Below, in pieces: positions 1 through 8,972 of a DNA stretch of 15,464 nucleotides. Source of the DNA: Phycisphaerae bacterium. GTDB taxonomy: Bacteria; Planctomycetota; Phycisphaerae; UBA1845. The position numbers and the translations under genes are program-made. Under the pieces are notes generated by a model. The model made no database searches. It had not been told where the DNA came from and saw nothing but the letters and a program-made list of their open reading frames with translations. Position 1 is the stretch's first letter. Every line of letters starts with the position of its first letter. Location of the stretch: positions 1-15,464 of the forward strand of contig JAJDDU010000167.1 in NCBI GenBank assembly GCA_029260155.1, in the 5' to 3' direction.

Positions 1-3000
1 CATCGTGATGCGGTCGCTGTTGGTGCTCGTTGTGGCGGTCGTTTTGGCTGAAGTGCAACGGATTCGCCGCAATGAGAATCTGACGGTGATGTTCCTCATG
101 GATCGGTCGCTGAGCGTTCGCGAGCACGCCGAGGCTCAAGAGAAGTACATGGCTGATGTGTGCGCAGAGTTGCCCGCGAAGGACGAGGTGGGTGTGATCG
201 ATTTTGCGCGGTCGGCGTATCTCGAGCAGTTGCCGATGAAGGGATACTACCTGGATCAGGGGCGCTTGCCGGAGATGCCGAACGCGGAACGGACGGATGT
301 TGCGGCGGCGGTTCGGCTTGCGATGGCGATGTTTCCGCACGACGCAGCGAAGCGCATCGTGCTCATGTCGGACGGCAATGACAACATGGGTGACGTGCTG
401 ACCGAAGCGCGTCGTGCTCGCGCGGACGGGGTGGTTATTGATGTGGTGCCGTTGTGGTACAGGGTGCGGAATGAGGTCTACTTCGAGAAGATGATCGCCC
501 CGGCCAGTGCGGAGGTCGGCGAGGTCGTTTCCGTGCGGATGAACATCAAATCGAATACGGCGGCATCGGGAAGGATCGATGTCTATCACAATGACAGAAA
601 GGTCGAATTGCCGCCCGAGGTTGCAAAGCAGCGGTTGCACGCGGGGAACAACTCGCTGGTGCTGCGGCTGCCGGTGACGGAGGACGGGTTGCAGCGTTTC
701 GAAGCGCGGTTCGTCACGGACGATCCGGAGAAGGACCTGATTGTCGGCAACAATAGTGCGAGCGCGTTCACGTTTGTCTCGGGTAAGGGCAAGGTGGCGG
801 TCATGACCATGAACCCGGAGCATGACGCGCTATTTGTCGAAGCATTGCGTGGCGAGAACATCAAGGTCAGCGTAATCGACGTGTCGCGCGATATTCCCGA
901 TCTGGCGAGTTTGCTCGATTACGCGTCGATCGTCCTTTCCAATGTGCCGGCGCACATGTTCACCGACGATCAGCTGCGGGGCCTTGCGTCGTACGTGGAG
1001 GATATGGGCGGTGGGCTGATCATGACCGGAGGCGAGGACAGCTTCGGGGCGGGCGGATGGATCGGCACGCCGGTCGCGAAGATCCTGCCGGTCGAGTTGG
1101 AACTGAAGCACAAGAAGATCATTCCGCGCGGGGCGCTGGCGGTCATCATGCACAGTTGCGAGCTGCCGCGCGGGAACGTTTGGGGCAAACTCATCTCGAA
1201 GAAGTCGGTGGATACGATCAGTTCGCGCGACTATTTCGGCGTGCTGGCGTATGCAGCCGGTGGTGAGTCTTGGGAAGTGCCGTTGCAGATCGCGTCGAAC
1301 AAGGCTGCGTTGAAGAAATCCATCGACCGCATGCAAATCGGCGACATGCCTGACTTCGATACGACGATGCGTATGGCTTTTACCGCGCTCAATCAAACGG
1401 ACGCCGCGCAGAAGCACGTCATCATCATCAGCGACGGTGACGCTACCGCGCCGCAGGCTGCCCTGCTTGATGACTACGCGGCGGCCAAGATCACGTGCAG
1501 CACGATTGCCATCGGTTTTGGCCAGCATGCGACGGGGACTGTCTTGACCAACATTGCGAAGAAAACCGGCGGGCGATTTTACCCGGTGCGCAACCCGCGG
1601 ACCCTGCCGCAGATTTTCGTTAAGGAATCGAAGATCGTTCGCAGGCCGTTGTTGGTGGACAAGCCTTTCATGCCACAGGTGGCGTATTCGCAGAGCGAGT
1701 TGCTTACTGGGATGGAGTACGGCGCGGGGATTCCGATGCTGGGCGGTCTTGTCTTGACGACGCCGAGGCCTGGGCTTGCGTTCACGCCGTTGGTTCGCAT
1801 GGCGGACAAGGGCGAGCGTGACCCTGTGCTCGCCCACTGGCAGCGGGGGCTTGGTCGGGTGGTGGCGTTCACGAGCGGGCATTGGCCTGTGTGGGGGGCG
1901 GAGTGGACGCAATGGGAGCGGTTTGCGAAGTTTTGGTCGCAGACGGTGCGCTGGACGATGCGTCAGGATGCACCGGCCAACTTCGACGTGTATACGACTG
2001 TCGAGGGCAATCGCGGTCGCGTCGTCGTTGAAGCCCTTGATAAGAACGCGGACTACCTTAACTTTCTGAATCTTCGCAGCAAGGTGATTCACCCGACCAA
2101 GGGAGCCGTTGCGGTCGAGTTCATGCAGACGGGGCCTGGACACTACGAGGGCGTGTTCGATATCGATCAGACGGGGCAGTACATCGCGAATCTGGCGATT
2201 TACGGTGGGGACGATGAGTATCAGGGCTCTATTCACACGGGCGTGTCGGTGCCGTTTTCTCCTGAGCTGCGTGAGCTGGCGACGAATGAGGCGCTCTTGC
2301 GCCAGGTGGCTGATATTTCGGGCGGGCGGTGGTTGGAGATGGAGGCGGAGACCGACAAAGTCTTCGATCACAATTTGCCGCCGACTGTTTCGGAGCAGCC
2401 CGCTTGGGAATGGGCGCTTGCGTGGTTGCTGTTGCCCTTGTTTCTACTTGACGTGGCTTCGCGGCGGTTGGCGAGTTGGTTGGCGCTCTCGATCATTGTG
2501 GAGCTGTTGATCGTCACTGTGTTGCTGTTCGGCGTGGGCGTTGTGTACACGACGTGGTGGGGGATACTGGGCGTTTTGTTGTTGGGCGAGTTGGTCGGTT
2601 GGACGATTCGCTTTCGTTCGATCGGCCCGTTGTTTGACTGGCTGACGCACTCGGCCACGGTACTGGTGGGCGCGGGAGCGCGCAGCACCGCGTCGCTGGA
2701 GCAACTCAAGGGCGTACGCGATCGAGTGGTCAAGCAATCAGAGTCGCAATCGCCAACACCGGGTCGGCCGGACGAGCGTGTCACAGCACCGCCCGCGGAC
2801 TCAAGAAAGAAGTTCGACGCCGGCGACCGCGTGGACACGGGACCGCCGAAGGACATCCAACAGGCCCTGGGCGGAGCGGAGTCTGTGTCTCCGGGATCAT
2901 CGACGGGAACGGAGCGAGGAAAAACGGAGGCGGGCGAATCGCAGGAAGACATGACCTCGCGTCTTCTCAAGGCCAAGCGTCGTGCGAAGCGCGAGATAGA

Positions 3001-3028
3001 CGACGGGCAGGAGGACAAGAAGACGTGA
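1..3028 (+). CDS. Large VWA / glutamine amidotransferase-like membrane protein (5' partial)
   Basis: Membrane-anchored protein of the Bat/MoxR type, probably a partner of the MoxR ATPase encoded next. Residue numbers count from the GTG at position 5. The reading frame is open to the left edge, and residues 3-16 look like the second of two N-terminal helices, so the true start lies upstream. A first VWA domain follows with an intact metal site: D33-x-S35-x-S37, T97, and D123 in SDGND. A Rossmann-like GATase1-type domain covers about residues 265-370, with a Gly-rich loop at 335-351. A second VWA-like domain (about 377-530) keeps SDGD (476-479), but DxSxS is replaced by MHSCE (382-386). Three hydrophobic helices lie between about 803 and 868. 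A charged, low-complexity tail (870-1007) ends in a basic helix. The family is clear; the client and precise role are unknown. Confidence 0.9.
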   Translation, partial: IVMRSLLVLVVAVVLAEVQRIRRNENLTVMFLMDRSLSVREHAEAQEKYMADVCAELPAKDEVGVIDFARSAYLEQLPMKGYYLDQGRLPEMPNAERTDVAAAVRLAMAMFPHDAAKRIVLMSDGNDNMGDVLTEARRARADGVVIDVVPLWYRVRNEVYFEKMIAPASAEVGEVVSVRMNIKSNTAASGRIDVYHNDRKVELPPEVAKQRLHAGNNSLVLRLPVTEDGLQRFEARFVTDDPEKDLIVGNNSASAFTFVSGKGKVAVMTMNPEHDALFVEALRGENIKVSVIDVSRDIPDLASLLDYASIVLSNVPAHMFTDDQLRGLASYVEDMGGGLIMTGGEDSFGAGGWIGTPVAKILPVELELKHKKIIPRGALAVIMHSCELPRGNVWGKLISKKSVDTISSRDYFGVLAYAAGGESWEVPLQIASNKAALKKSIDRMQIGDMPDFDTTMRMAFTALNQTDAAQKHVIIISDGDATAPQAALLDDYAAAKITCSTIAIGFGQHATGTVLTNIAKKTGGRFYPVRNPRTLPQIFVKESKIVRRPLLVDKPFMPQVAYSQSELLTGMEYGAGIPMLGGLVLTTPRPGLAFTPLVRMADKGERDPVLAHWQRGLGRVVAFTSGHWPVWGAEWTQWERFAKFWSQTVRWTMRQDAPANFDVYTTVEGNRGRVVVEALDKNADYLNFLNLRSKVIHPTKGAVAVEFMQTGPGHYEGVFDIDQTGQYIANLAIYGGDDEYQGSIHTGVSVPFSPELRELATNEALLRQVADISGGRWLEMEAETDKVFDHNLPPTVSEQPAWEWALAWLLLPLFLLDVASRRLASWLALSIIVELLIVTVLLFGVGVVYTTWWGILGVLLLGELVGWTIRFRSIGPLFDWLTHSATVLVGAGARSTASLEQLKGVRDRVVKQSESQSPTPGRPDERVTAPPADSRKKFDAGDRVDTGPPKDIQQALGGAESVSPGSSTGTERGKTEAGESQEDMTSRLLKAKRRAKREIDDGQEDKKT

Positions 3029-3047
3029 CCAATCGAGCAAGCGAGTT

Positions 3048-3052
3048 AGGAG
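3048..3052 (+). promoter_or_regulatory. Shine-Dalgarno site of the MoxR gene
   Basis: AGGAG lies 6 nt before the ATG at 3059 and supports that start. It sits in the 30-nt gap after the stop of the upstream VWA gene, as expected inside an operon. Confidence 0.7.
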
Positions 3053-3058
3053 CACAGA

Positions 3059-4078
3059 ATGGCTGAACAGATCGATCCGAACGTCGAGGCTGCGACGAAG
3101 GAGTTTCGCGCTAAGTTCCAACGGGTTCGCGATGAGGTCGGCAAGGCCATCGTGGGTCACGACGACATCGTCGACGGTGTGTTGACGGCGATGTTTGTCG
3201 GTGGGCATGTGCTGCTTGAAGGCGTTCCGGGACTTGGCAAGACGTATCTGATCCGGTCGTTGGCGTCGGCGCTTAGTCTGAATTTTTCGCGTATTCAGTT
3301 TACGCCCGACCTGATGCCGGCGGACATCATCGGCACGAACATTATCAACGAGGACGCAGCCAGCGGGACACGCTCTTTCGAGTTTCAACGCGGGCCGTTG
3401 TTCGCGCAGATGATCCTGGCGGACGAGATTAATCGGGCTACGCCCAAGACACAGTCGGCCATGCTCGAAGCCATGCAGGAGCATACGGTGACAGTGGCTG
3501 GCACTCAGTACAAGCTGGAGGAGCCGTTCTTCGTGATGGCTACGCAGAATCCCATCGAGCAGGAGGGGACGTACCCGCTTCCGGAAGCGCAGCTTGATCG
3601 GTTTCTGTTCAAGCTGGTTGTTGCGTATTCCTCCAAGGACGAGATGAAGACGATTCTTGATCGCACGACGACGGGTTACAAGCCCGACATTAAGCCGGTG
3701 ATGAGTGGGCCTGAGATTCTTGGGGCTCAGCAGCTTGTGCGTCGGATTGTGATGGCTCCGCACGTGCAGGACTATGCGATTCGACTGGCGATGGCGACGC
3801 ATCCGAATGGCCCGTACGCTGTGGCCGTGACCAACAAATACGTTCGCTGGGGGGCTAGCCCGCGGGCTGCGCAGGCGCTGACGCTCGGTGCCAAGCTGCA
3901 GGCCATGCTCGACGGGCGATTCAATACGGCGTTCAGCGATGTGCAGAAGGTGTACTTGCCTGCCTTGCGTCACCGGGTCTTGCTGAATTTCGAAGGTGAG
4001 GCCGAGGGTATCAGTACGGACGATGCGCTGCGTGAGATCATCGAGAAGACGCCGACGATGGCGGTAGCGGCTGCGTAG
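3059..4078 (+). CDS. MoxR family AAA+ ATPase
   Basis: Cytoplasmic AAA+ ATPase of the MoxR family (339 residues, a normal length). These proteins hydrolyse ATP and act as chaperones on VWA-domain partners encoded beside them. Visible motifs are Walker A GVPGLGKT (residues 55-62), Walker B ILADEIN (119-125, catalytic D122/E123), sensor 1 ATQNP (161-165) and the sensor 2 arginine in WGASPR (264-269). All nucleotide-binding residues are present, so it should be active. The ATG has an AGGAG 6 nt upstream. It lies 30 nt after the large VWA gene and 54 nt before the DUF58 gene, the classical MoxR / DUF58 / BatA order. The VWA proteins on either side are its most likely partners, which is inference from gene order. 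Confidence 0.96.
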   Translation: MAEQIDPNVEAATKEFRAKFQRVRDEVGKAIVGHDDIVDGVLTAMFVGGHVLLEGVPGLGKTYLIRSLASALSLNFSRIQFTPDLMPADIIGTNIINEDAASGTRSFEFQRGPLFAQMILADEINRATPKTQSAMLEAMQEHTVTVAGTQYKLEEPFFVMATQNPIEQEGTYPLPEAQLDRFLFKLVVAYSSKDEMKTILDRTTTGYKPDIKPVMSGPEILGAQQLVRRIVMAPHVQDYAIRLAMATHPNGPYAVAVTNKYVRWGASPRAAQALTLGAKLQAMLDGRFNTAFSDVQKVYLPALRHRVLLNFEGEAEGISTDDALREIIEKTPTMAVAAA

Positions 4079-4121
4079 TGCTTTGGTGCGTGTCTATCGG
4101 CGTTCGTTTGGTTCCATCGCT

Positions 4122-4125
4122 GGAG
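4122..4125 (+). promoter_or_regulatory. Shine-Dalgarno site deciding the TTG start of the DUF58 gene
   Basis: GGAG lies 7 nt before the TTG at 4133. The next in-frame ATG at 4178 has a GGAG only 3 nt away, which is too close. The TTG is therefore preferred. Confidence 0.55.
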
Positions 4126-4132
4126 TTGTGTA

Positions 4133-5029
4133 TTGCCGGCCACTGAGACATCGAATCAACTCCTCGCTCCGGAGTTCATGAGCAAGCTGGATCAGCTTGA
4201 GCTGGTCAGCCGGAAGATTTTTGCGGGGAAGCTGCGCGGGGAGCGGCGGAGCAAGCGGCGTGGGGAATCAGTGGAGTTCGCGGATTATCGCAACTACACG
4301 CCAGGCGACGATCTGCGGTTTCTCGATTGGAACATTCTCGCGCGACTGGACAAGCTGTTTCTCAAACTGTTTCTGCAGGAGGAAGACCTACACGTCAGCA
4401 TCATTCTCGACGCCTCCAAGAGCATGGACTTTGGGAATCCGGCCAAGAGTTTGTACACCCGTCGGGTAGCGGCCGCGATCGGGTACATCGGTTTGAGCAA
4501 CCATGACCGCGTCAGCCTCTACCCCTACGCAGAGGGTCTGGTCGGGGAGATGGCCGGCATACGCGGCCGCAGTGCCACCCGACGCATGCTCGACTTCCTG
4601 TCTCGCGTCGAATTCGAATCCGGGAGCAATCTGTCACTGGCGTGCAAGCAATATGCAATTCGGCATCCGCAGCGGGGCATTGTGTTGGTCATCGGCGACT
4701 TCTTTGACAAGGGTGGATACGAGACGGGTCTGAAGTACTTGCTTGGGCGCGATCTGGACATCTACGTCATACAGGTACTCTCGCCCCAGGAATTGGACCC
4801 GCCGGTCACGGGAGACTTGCAGTTGCAGGATGTCGAAGACGACGACATTGCGGAAGTCACGGTCAGCAGAGCGCTGCTCAACCGCTACAAGCACAATCTT
4901 CAAGCGTACTGCGGGGGACTCAAAGAATACTGTGCGAAGCGCGGTGTTTCGTATCTCTTCACGAGCACGGAAGTTGCGTTCGATCAAATGGTGTTGAACT
5001 ACCTCCGTCATCGCGGACTGGTGCGCTGA
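4133..5029 (+). CDS. DUF58 domain-containing protein (VWA-like)
   Basis: DUF58 protein of 298 residues, the usual partner encoded after MoxR; its biochemical role is unknown. The N-terminal family signature is present: a basic RGERRSKRRG stretch, then FADYRNYTPGDD around residues 49-60 and LDW at 64-66. A VWA-like fold follows with D93-A-S95-K-S97 as the metal-site motif. No membrane helix is visible, so it is probably cytoplasmic or peripheral, unlike the VWA proteins on either side. The chosen start is TTG with GGAG 7 nt upstream; an ATG at codon 16 is the alternative and would still retain the whole signature. The stop TGA is followed by one base and then the ATG of the BatA gene, which implies translational coupling. 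Confidence 0.92.
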   Translation: MPATETSNQLLAPEFMSKLDQLELVSRKIFAGKLRGERRSKRRGESVEFADYRNYTPGDDLRFLDWNILARLDKLFLKLFLQEEDLHVSIILDASKSMDFGNPAKSLYTRRVAAAIGYIGLSNHDRVSLYPYAEGLVGEMAGIRGRSATRRMLDFLSRVEFESGSNLSLACKQYAIRHPQRGIVLVIGDFFDKGGYETGLKYLLGRDLDIYVIQVLSPQELDPPVTGDLQLQDVEDDDIAEVTVSRALLNRYKHNLQAYCGGLKEYCAKRGVSYLFTSTEVAFDQMVLNYLRHRGLVR

Positions 5030-5030
5030 T

Positions 5031-7079
5031 ATGCAATTCCTGACCCCTGCAACACTCGCCATCGCCGCTGGTTTGACCATCCCGCCGCTGGTTGCGCTGT
5101 ATTTTCTGAAGCTCAAGCGCCAGGTACATCCCGTTTCGTCGACGCTGCTATGGAAAAAGGCCATCGAGGACCTTCACGTCAACGCGCCGTTTCAGAAACT
5201 GCGTAGCAGTCTGCTGTTGCTGTTGCAACTGTTGATTCTCGTTTTGGGGGCGCTTGCTCTGGGTCAGCCGATGGTGGCCCGGCGGGCAGCGCGCGAGACA
5301 ACGCTGATCCTGATGATCGACCAGTCGGCGTCGATGGCGGTGGTGGAGGATGGCAATCAGAGCCGTCTCGATATCGCGAAGACCGAGGCCAAGCGTGTGA
5401 TCGACGGTATGGATGAGGATTCTCGAGCGATGGTCATCGCGTTTTGCGATCGGGCTACGGTGGTGTCATCGTTTGACACTGATCGGGAGGCACTTAAGCG
5501 CAAGATCGACACGATTGAACAGACCGACAGCACGTCGACACTGAGCGAGGCGGTCACGCTGGCTGAAGCGTACTCGCAAAATCTCATTTTGGGTGGGGCG
5601 TCCACTGGTAGTGACGTCGCGCCGTCGTCGGCTGCTCCGGCGGCGAGCGTGATCGTGTTGACGGACGGGAGGATCGAAGACGCCGAAGAGGTTTCGCCGC
5701 AGCGGATCGATCTGTCGAACATGGAAGTCGTACGCATCGGGGGGCGCAGTGATAATGTGGGTATCGTGACCATGGACGCCCGCCGCACTTATGAAGCTCC
5801 GGAAGTGCTGCAAGTCTTCGCCACGGTGCGTAACTTCGGGGAAGCGTCGGTGTCTGTCGACGCATCGTTGTACATCAACGACGAGCACGTCGACGTGCAA
5901 GGGACTGAGCTTGCGGCTGGGATGACGGCGTCTGATTCCGAGGAGGCTGGGGAGACTGACTCACAGGCGAGGCCCGCACCACCGGGAAGTGTTGCATCGA
6001 TCGCGTTTGACGCGATCGAGTACGAGGAGGGCGGTGTTGTCGAGATTCGCCTTTCTGCGCAGGACGCGCTTGAGGCCGACAACCGGGCATGGACGGTGAT
6101 TCAGCCGCCGCGTCGCGTGGACGTCTTGTTCGTCAGCGAGCGCAACGCGCACCTGCGGGACACGTTGGGGCTGCTGAACGTTCGCTTGGAGACCATGACA
6201 CCCGAGCAATACGAGAGCGCCTCGGACGACGACCTCATGCTACGCAATCGAGGCCGATACGACGTGGTGGTGTTTGATCGGTATTCCACCGCGCGACTGC
6301 CGACGGGGAACTACTTCTTTTGGGGTTGCGCGCCGAAGATTGAAGGCGTTGAGCAGTTGGGCTGGGTTGATGACGAGATCATCATCGACTGGGACGAGAC
6401 GCATCCGGTGTTGCGGCATGCCCGGATCGGATCTGCGGTCGTGGACGGGTGGGAGCGTATCCGCATGCCGTCGAGCGCGACGATTTTGGCGGAGGGGGAA
6501 ACGGAGCATTCCAATGTTCTGTCGTACTTCGCGCGCGGTTCGAGTCGGTATCTGATTTGTGCGTTCTCGCTGGTGCGTTTTGATGAGGATGCGGGCGAGC
6601 TGGTAACGGTTAGCGATTGGTTCTTGCGTGACGACTTCGGCATTTTTGTGTTCGACGCGGTCGAGTACTTGGCCTCGACGGCGCACACCGGGGGCTTGAT
6701 GAGCTTGCGTCCGGGCGAGCCGACGACGGTGGGCATTCCGGGGAAGACGCGAGAGGTCACGGTGGAGCGGCCGGACGGCGGAGCGGATAGCATTCCCGCT
6801 GCGGGCGGGGTGTCCGTGACCTACGCTCGCACGCGGCGCGTTGGCACTTACGAATTCAGACCCGCCATTGCTGGGCAAGCGACGATGGCGGTCAACCTGT
6901 TCAGCGCTGGGGAGAGTTTCATCGCCCCGCAGGACACGCTGGTCATCGGCGCATCACCTGTGGCTGTTACCGAAGGTCACGACTTGGTCAACCAGCCGTT
7001 GTGGAAGTGGGCTGTCTTGGGGTTGCTGTTCGTTCTTGTGCTGGAGTGGATCGTGTACAACAAGCGCGTCTTCGTGTGA
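5031..7079 (+). CDS. BatA-type VWA domain membrane protein
   Basis: Inner-membrane protein of 682 residues with an aerotolerance-regulator (BatA) N-terminal domain. It opens with a helix at about residues 5-27, then the FLKLKR and STLLWKK segment typical of BatA, and a second helix at about 60-80. A VWA domain follows with an intact metal site, D97-Q-S99-A-S101, and T211-D212-G213. An extended, probably periplasmic part comes next, containing an acidic Pro/Ser-rich loop near residues 300-320 and a Rossmann/GATase-like segment from about residue 360. A last helix (658-676) precedes a short basic C-terminus. It is the final gene of the Bat/MoxR operon; the start ATG is 1 nt after the DUF58 stop and has no good Shine-Dalgarno site, so it likely depends on coupling. 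Its stop lies 9 nt from the convergent asnB stop. Confidence 0.93.
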   Translation: MQFLTPATLAIAAGLTIPPLVALYFLKLKRQVHPVSSTLLWKKAIEDLHVNAPFQKLRSSLLLLLQLLILVLGALALGQPMVARRAARETTLILMIDQSASMAVVEDGNQSRLDIAKTEAKRVIDGMDEDSRAMVIAFCDRATVVSSFDTDREALKRKIDTIEQTDSTSTLSEAVTLAEAYSQNLILGGASTGSDVAPSSAAPAASVIVLTDGRIEDAEEVSPQRIDLSNMEVVRIGGRSDNVGIVTMDARRTYEAPEVLQVFATVRNFGEASVSVDASLYINDEHVDVQGTELAAGMTASDSEEAGETDSQARPAPPGSVASIAFDAIEYEEGGVVEIRLSAQDALEADNRAWTVIQPPRRVDVLFVSERNAHLRDTLGLLNVRLETMTPEQYESASDDDLMLRNRGRYDVVVFDRYSTARLPTGNYFFWGCAPKIEGVEQLGWVDDEIIIDWDETHPVLRHARIGSAVVDGWERIRMPSSATILAEGETEHSNVLSYFARGSSRYLICAFSLVRFDEDAGELVTVSDWFLRDDFGIFVFDAVEYLASTAHTGGLMSLRPGEPTTVGIPGKTREVTVERPDGGADSIPAAGGVSVTYARTRRVGTYEFRPAIAGQATMAVNLFSAGESFIAPQDTLVIGASPVAVTEGHDLVNQPLWKWAVLGLLFVLVLEWIVYNKRVFV

Positions 7080-7088
7080 CGGGCGGCG

Positions 7089-8942
7089 TTACAGGTACTT
7101 GCGACACCAATGCTCGAATATCAGCAGGGTCCATATTTTTTGACTTAGGTCGCGGCGACCGTGTTGATGATCGTCCAGCAGGCGGGCCACGGTCTCCCTG
7201 CGCAACCAGCGAAGCGAAAGCGAATCGGGCGACAGTAGCAGATCGCGGACGTGGGCTGTTTGTCGCCCGCGAAACCAGTGCTTAATGGGTAGGGCAAAAC
7301 CCATCTTGCGGCGGTGCAACACTTCCTCGGGAAGGTACGGAGCCAGCATCTTCTTGAGAACGTACTTGCCCACGCCGCCGCGCAGCTTCCAATCGGCGGG
7401 CAGCTTGTTGACGAATTCGACCACGCGATGATCCAGGAACGGGGAGCGTACTTCGAGGCTGTTCTGCATCGAACAGCGGTCGACTTTGACCAATATGTCG
7501 TCCGGAAGGTAGTTCTCTTGATCGGCGTGCTGCAGTGCGGTGGTCAGAGCACGGTCGTCAGCATGCGAGAAGTAGGATTCGAACAAGGCGCTCGATCGGA
7601 CGACGTTGGCCACGAGTCCGGGGTGGAATAGCGCGCGGCGCTCGATTGCGTCGAAGACGCCGAGTTGAAACGCGTAGCGATCTGCACCGTGTGTGGCGAC
7701 TTGCTCCAACGTGGCGCGACCACGAAGCCGACGCGGGTAGACCTGGGTCATGACACCGCACAGTTGCCGCACGCCCAACGCTGTTATGCCATCCCAGCGT
7801 GCTTGGTCCTGCGCATGACGATAGCGCGAGTAACCCGCGAAGACTTCGTCGGCTCCGTCGCCGGAAAGGCAGACGGTCACGTGGCGGCGGGCTTCGCGGC
7901 AGACGTAGTAAGTAGGCAGAGCGGAAGGGTCCGCGAACGGTTCATCAAGGTGGTACACCAGTTCGGGCAACACATCCAAGTCCTGATCGCGTACGATGAT
8001 CTCCTCGTGCTCCGTATCGAACCGCTCGGCGACCATCCTCGCGTACTTCAGTTCATCGAAGTCTTGTTCGTCAAAGCCGATGGCAAACGTCTTCAATTGC
8101 GAGGCGGATTCTTGGCTGGCGAGCGCGACGATGGCGCTGGAATCCACGCCGCCGCTCAAGAAGATTCCCAAGGGCACGTCCGAGCGCAAGCGGATGCGGA
8201 CCGACTCGCGCATACGCTCTTCGAGTTCTTCGATCCAAGCCCGTTCGTCTTGCGGCGGTGTTTCACTGAAGCGAGGTTTCCAATAGGAGGCTGTCTCGAT
8301 TCGCCCGTCCCGCCACTTGAGCGTGTGGCCGGGCGGGAGCTTGTTGACACCTGCGATGATGCACCGATCGCGCGGGACGTATCCATGGGCGAGATACTCG
8401 TCGAGGGCGGCCAGGTTGATCTCACGTCCGACCTCCGGGTGACGCAGGATCGCCTTCATTTCGCTTGCGAAGATCAGGCGGCCGGCGGCGAGATGGTAGT
8501 AGAGCGGTTTCTTTCCAAGGCGGTCGCGGGCAACACACAAGCTTCGCTCGCGTTCGTCCCAGATCGCGAGTGAGAACATCCCATTGAACTTCTCCACGCA
8601 CATAGGACCCCATTGCCTGTAGGCGTGCAAGATGACTTCGGTATCGCTGCGCGTGACGAAACTAGCCCCGCGCGACTCCAGGTCGCGCATCAGCTCGATG
8701 TAGTTGTAGATTTCGCCATTGAACACGACGACCAGCCCGCCGTCGTCGAGGGTCATTGGCTGCGCGCCGCCGTGCAGGTCGATTATGCTCAGTCGACGGT
8801 GCCCAAGCCCGACGCAGCCACGGATGTGTGTCCCGCGGTCGTCGGGCCCCCTGTGACGCATGGAATCGGTCATCGCGCTCAGGACGGTGGGGTCCGGTTG
8901 TGCGTCCGGTTTGCTCTCACAGATACCGCAGATGCCACACAT
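7089..8942 (-). CDS. asnB: Asparagine synthetase (glutamine-hydrolyzing) / exosortase-locus amidotransferase
   Basis: Class II glutamine amidotransferase fused to an ATP-dependent synthetase (617 residues). It hydrolyses glutamine and passes ammonia to an adenylated carboxylate, classically aspartate. The start is set at 8942 because the family needs Cys at residue 2, exposed after Met removal, as nucleophile; the ORF extends to an ATG at 8969, which would bury it under ten residues. RHRGPDD and FNGEIYNY of the glutaminase domain are visible, as is the ATP pyrophosphatase loop SGGVDSS (263-269), then LSGDGADEVFAGY. The C-terminus EHWCRKYL is typical. It is last in the exosortase operon, 30 nt after the epimerase stop. 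AsnB paralogues are common in exopolysaccharide/exosortase loci and may amidate a sugar or other cell-surface substrate instead of aspartate; sequence alone cannot decide. Confidence 0.95.
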   Translation of the reverse strand: MCGICGICESKPDAQPDPTVLSAMTDSMRHRGPDDRGTHIRGCVGLGHRRLSIIDLHGGAQPMTLDDGGLVVVFNGEIYNYIELMRDLESRGASFVTRSDTEVILHAYRQWGPMCVEKFNGMFSLAIWDERERSLCVARDRLGKKPLYYHLAAGRLIFASEMKAILRHPEVGREINLAALDEYLAHGYVPRDRCIIAGVNKLPPGHTLKWRDGRIETASYWKPRFSETPPQDERAWIEELEERMRESVRIRLRSDVPLGIFLSGGVDSSAIVALASQESASQLKTFAIGFDEQDFDELKYARMVAERFDTEHEEIIVRDQDLDVLPELVYHLDEPFADPSALPTYYVCREARRHVTVCLSGDGADEVFAGYSRYRHAQDQARWDGITALGVRQLCGVMTQVYPRRLRGRATLEQVATHGADRYAFQLGVFDAIERRALFHPGLVANVVRSSALFESYFSHADDRALTTALQHADQENYLPDDILVKVDRCSMQNSLEVRSPFLDHRVVEFVNKLPADWKLRGGVGKYVLKKMLAPYLPEEVLHRRKMGFALPIKHWFRGRQTAHVRDLLLSPDSLSLRWLRRETVARLLDDHQHGRRDLSQKIWTLLIFEHWCRKYL

Positions 8943-8972
8943 CGAATTTGCGCTCGCCGGTTGGGTCATCCC

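Noticed and set aside
830..2371. 513-codon minus-strand open frame opposite the large VWA gene
   Set aside because: Arg/His-rich product without any motif, antisense to a clear multi-domain gene; a result of GC-rich codon use.
2897..3973. 358-codon minus-strand open frame opposite moxR
   Set aside because: No recognisable domain, and it covers a gene with complete AAA+ motifs on the other strand.
7111..7141. Possible terminator: TGCT/AGCA stem followed by six T
   Set aside because: The stem has only 4 bp with an 8-nt loop and the T-run is 9 nt away; too weak, and it lies inside asnB.
7665..8573. 302-codon plus-strand open frame opposite asnB
   Set aside because: No family features; the minus strand carries the complete amidotransferase motifs.
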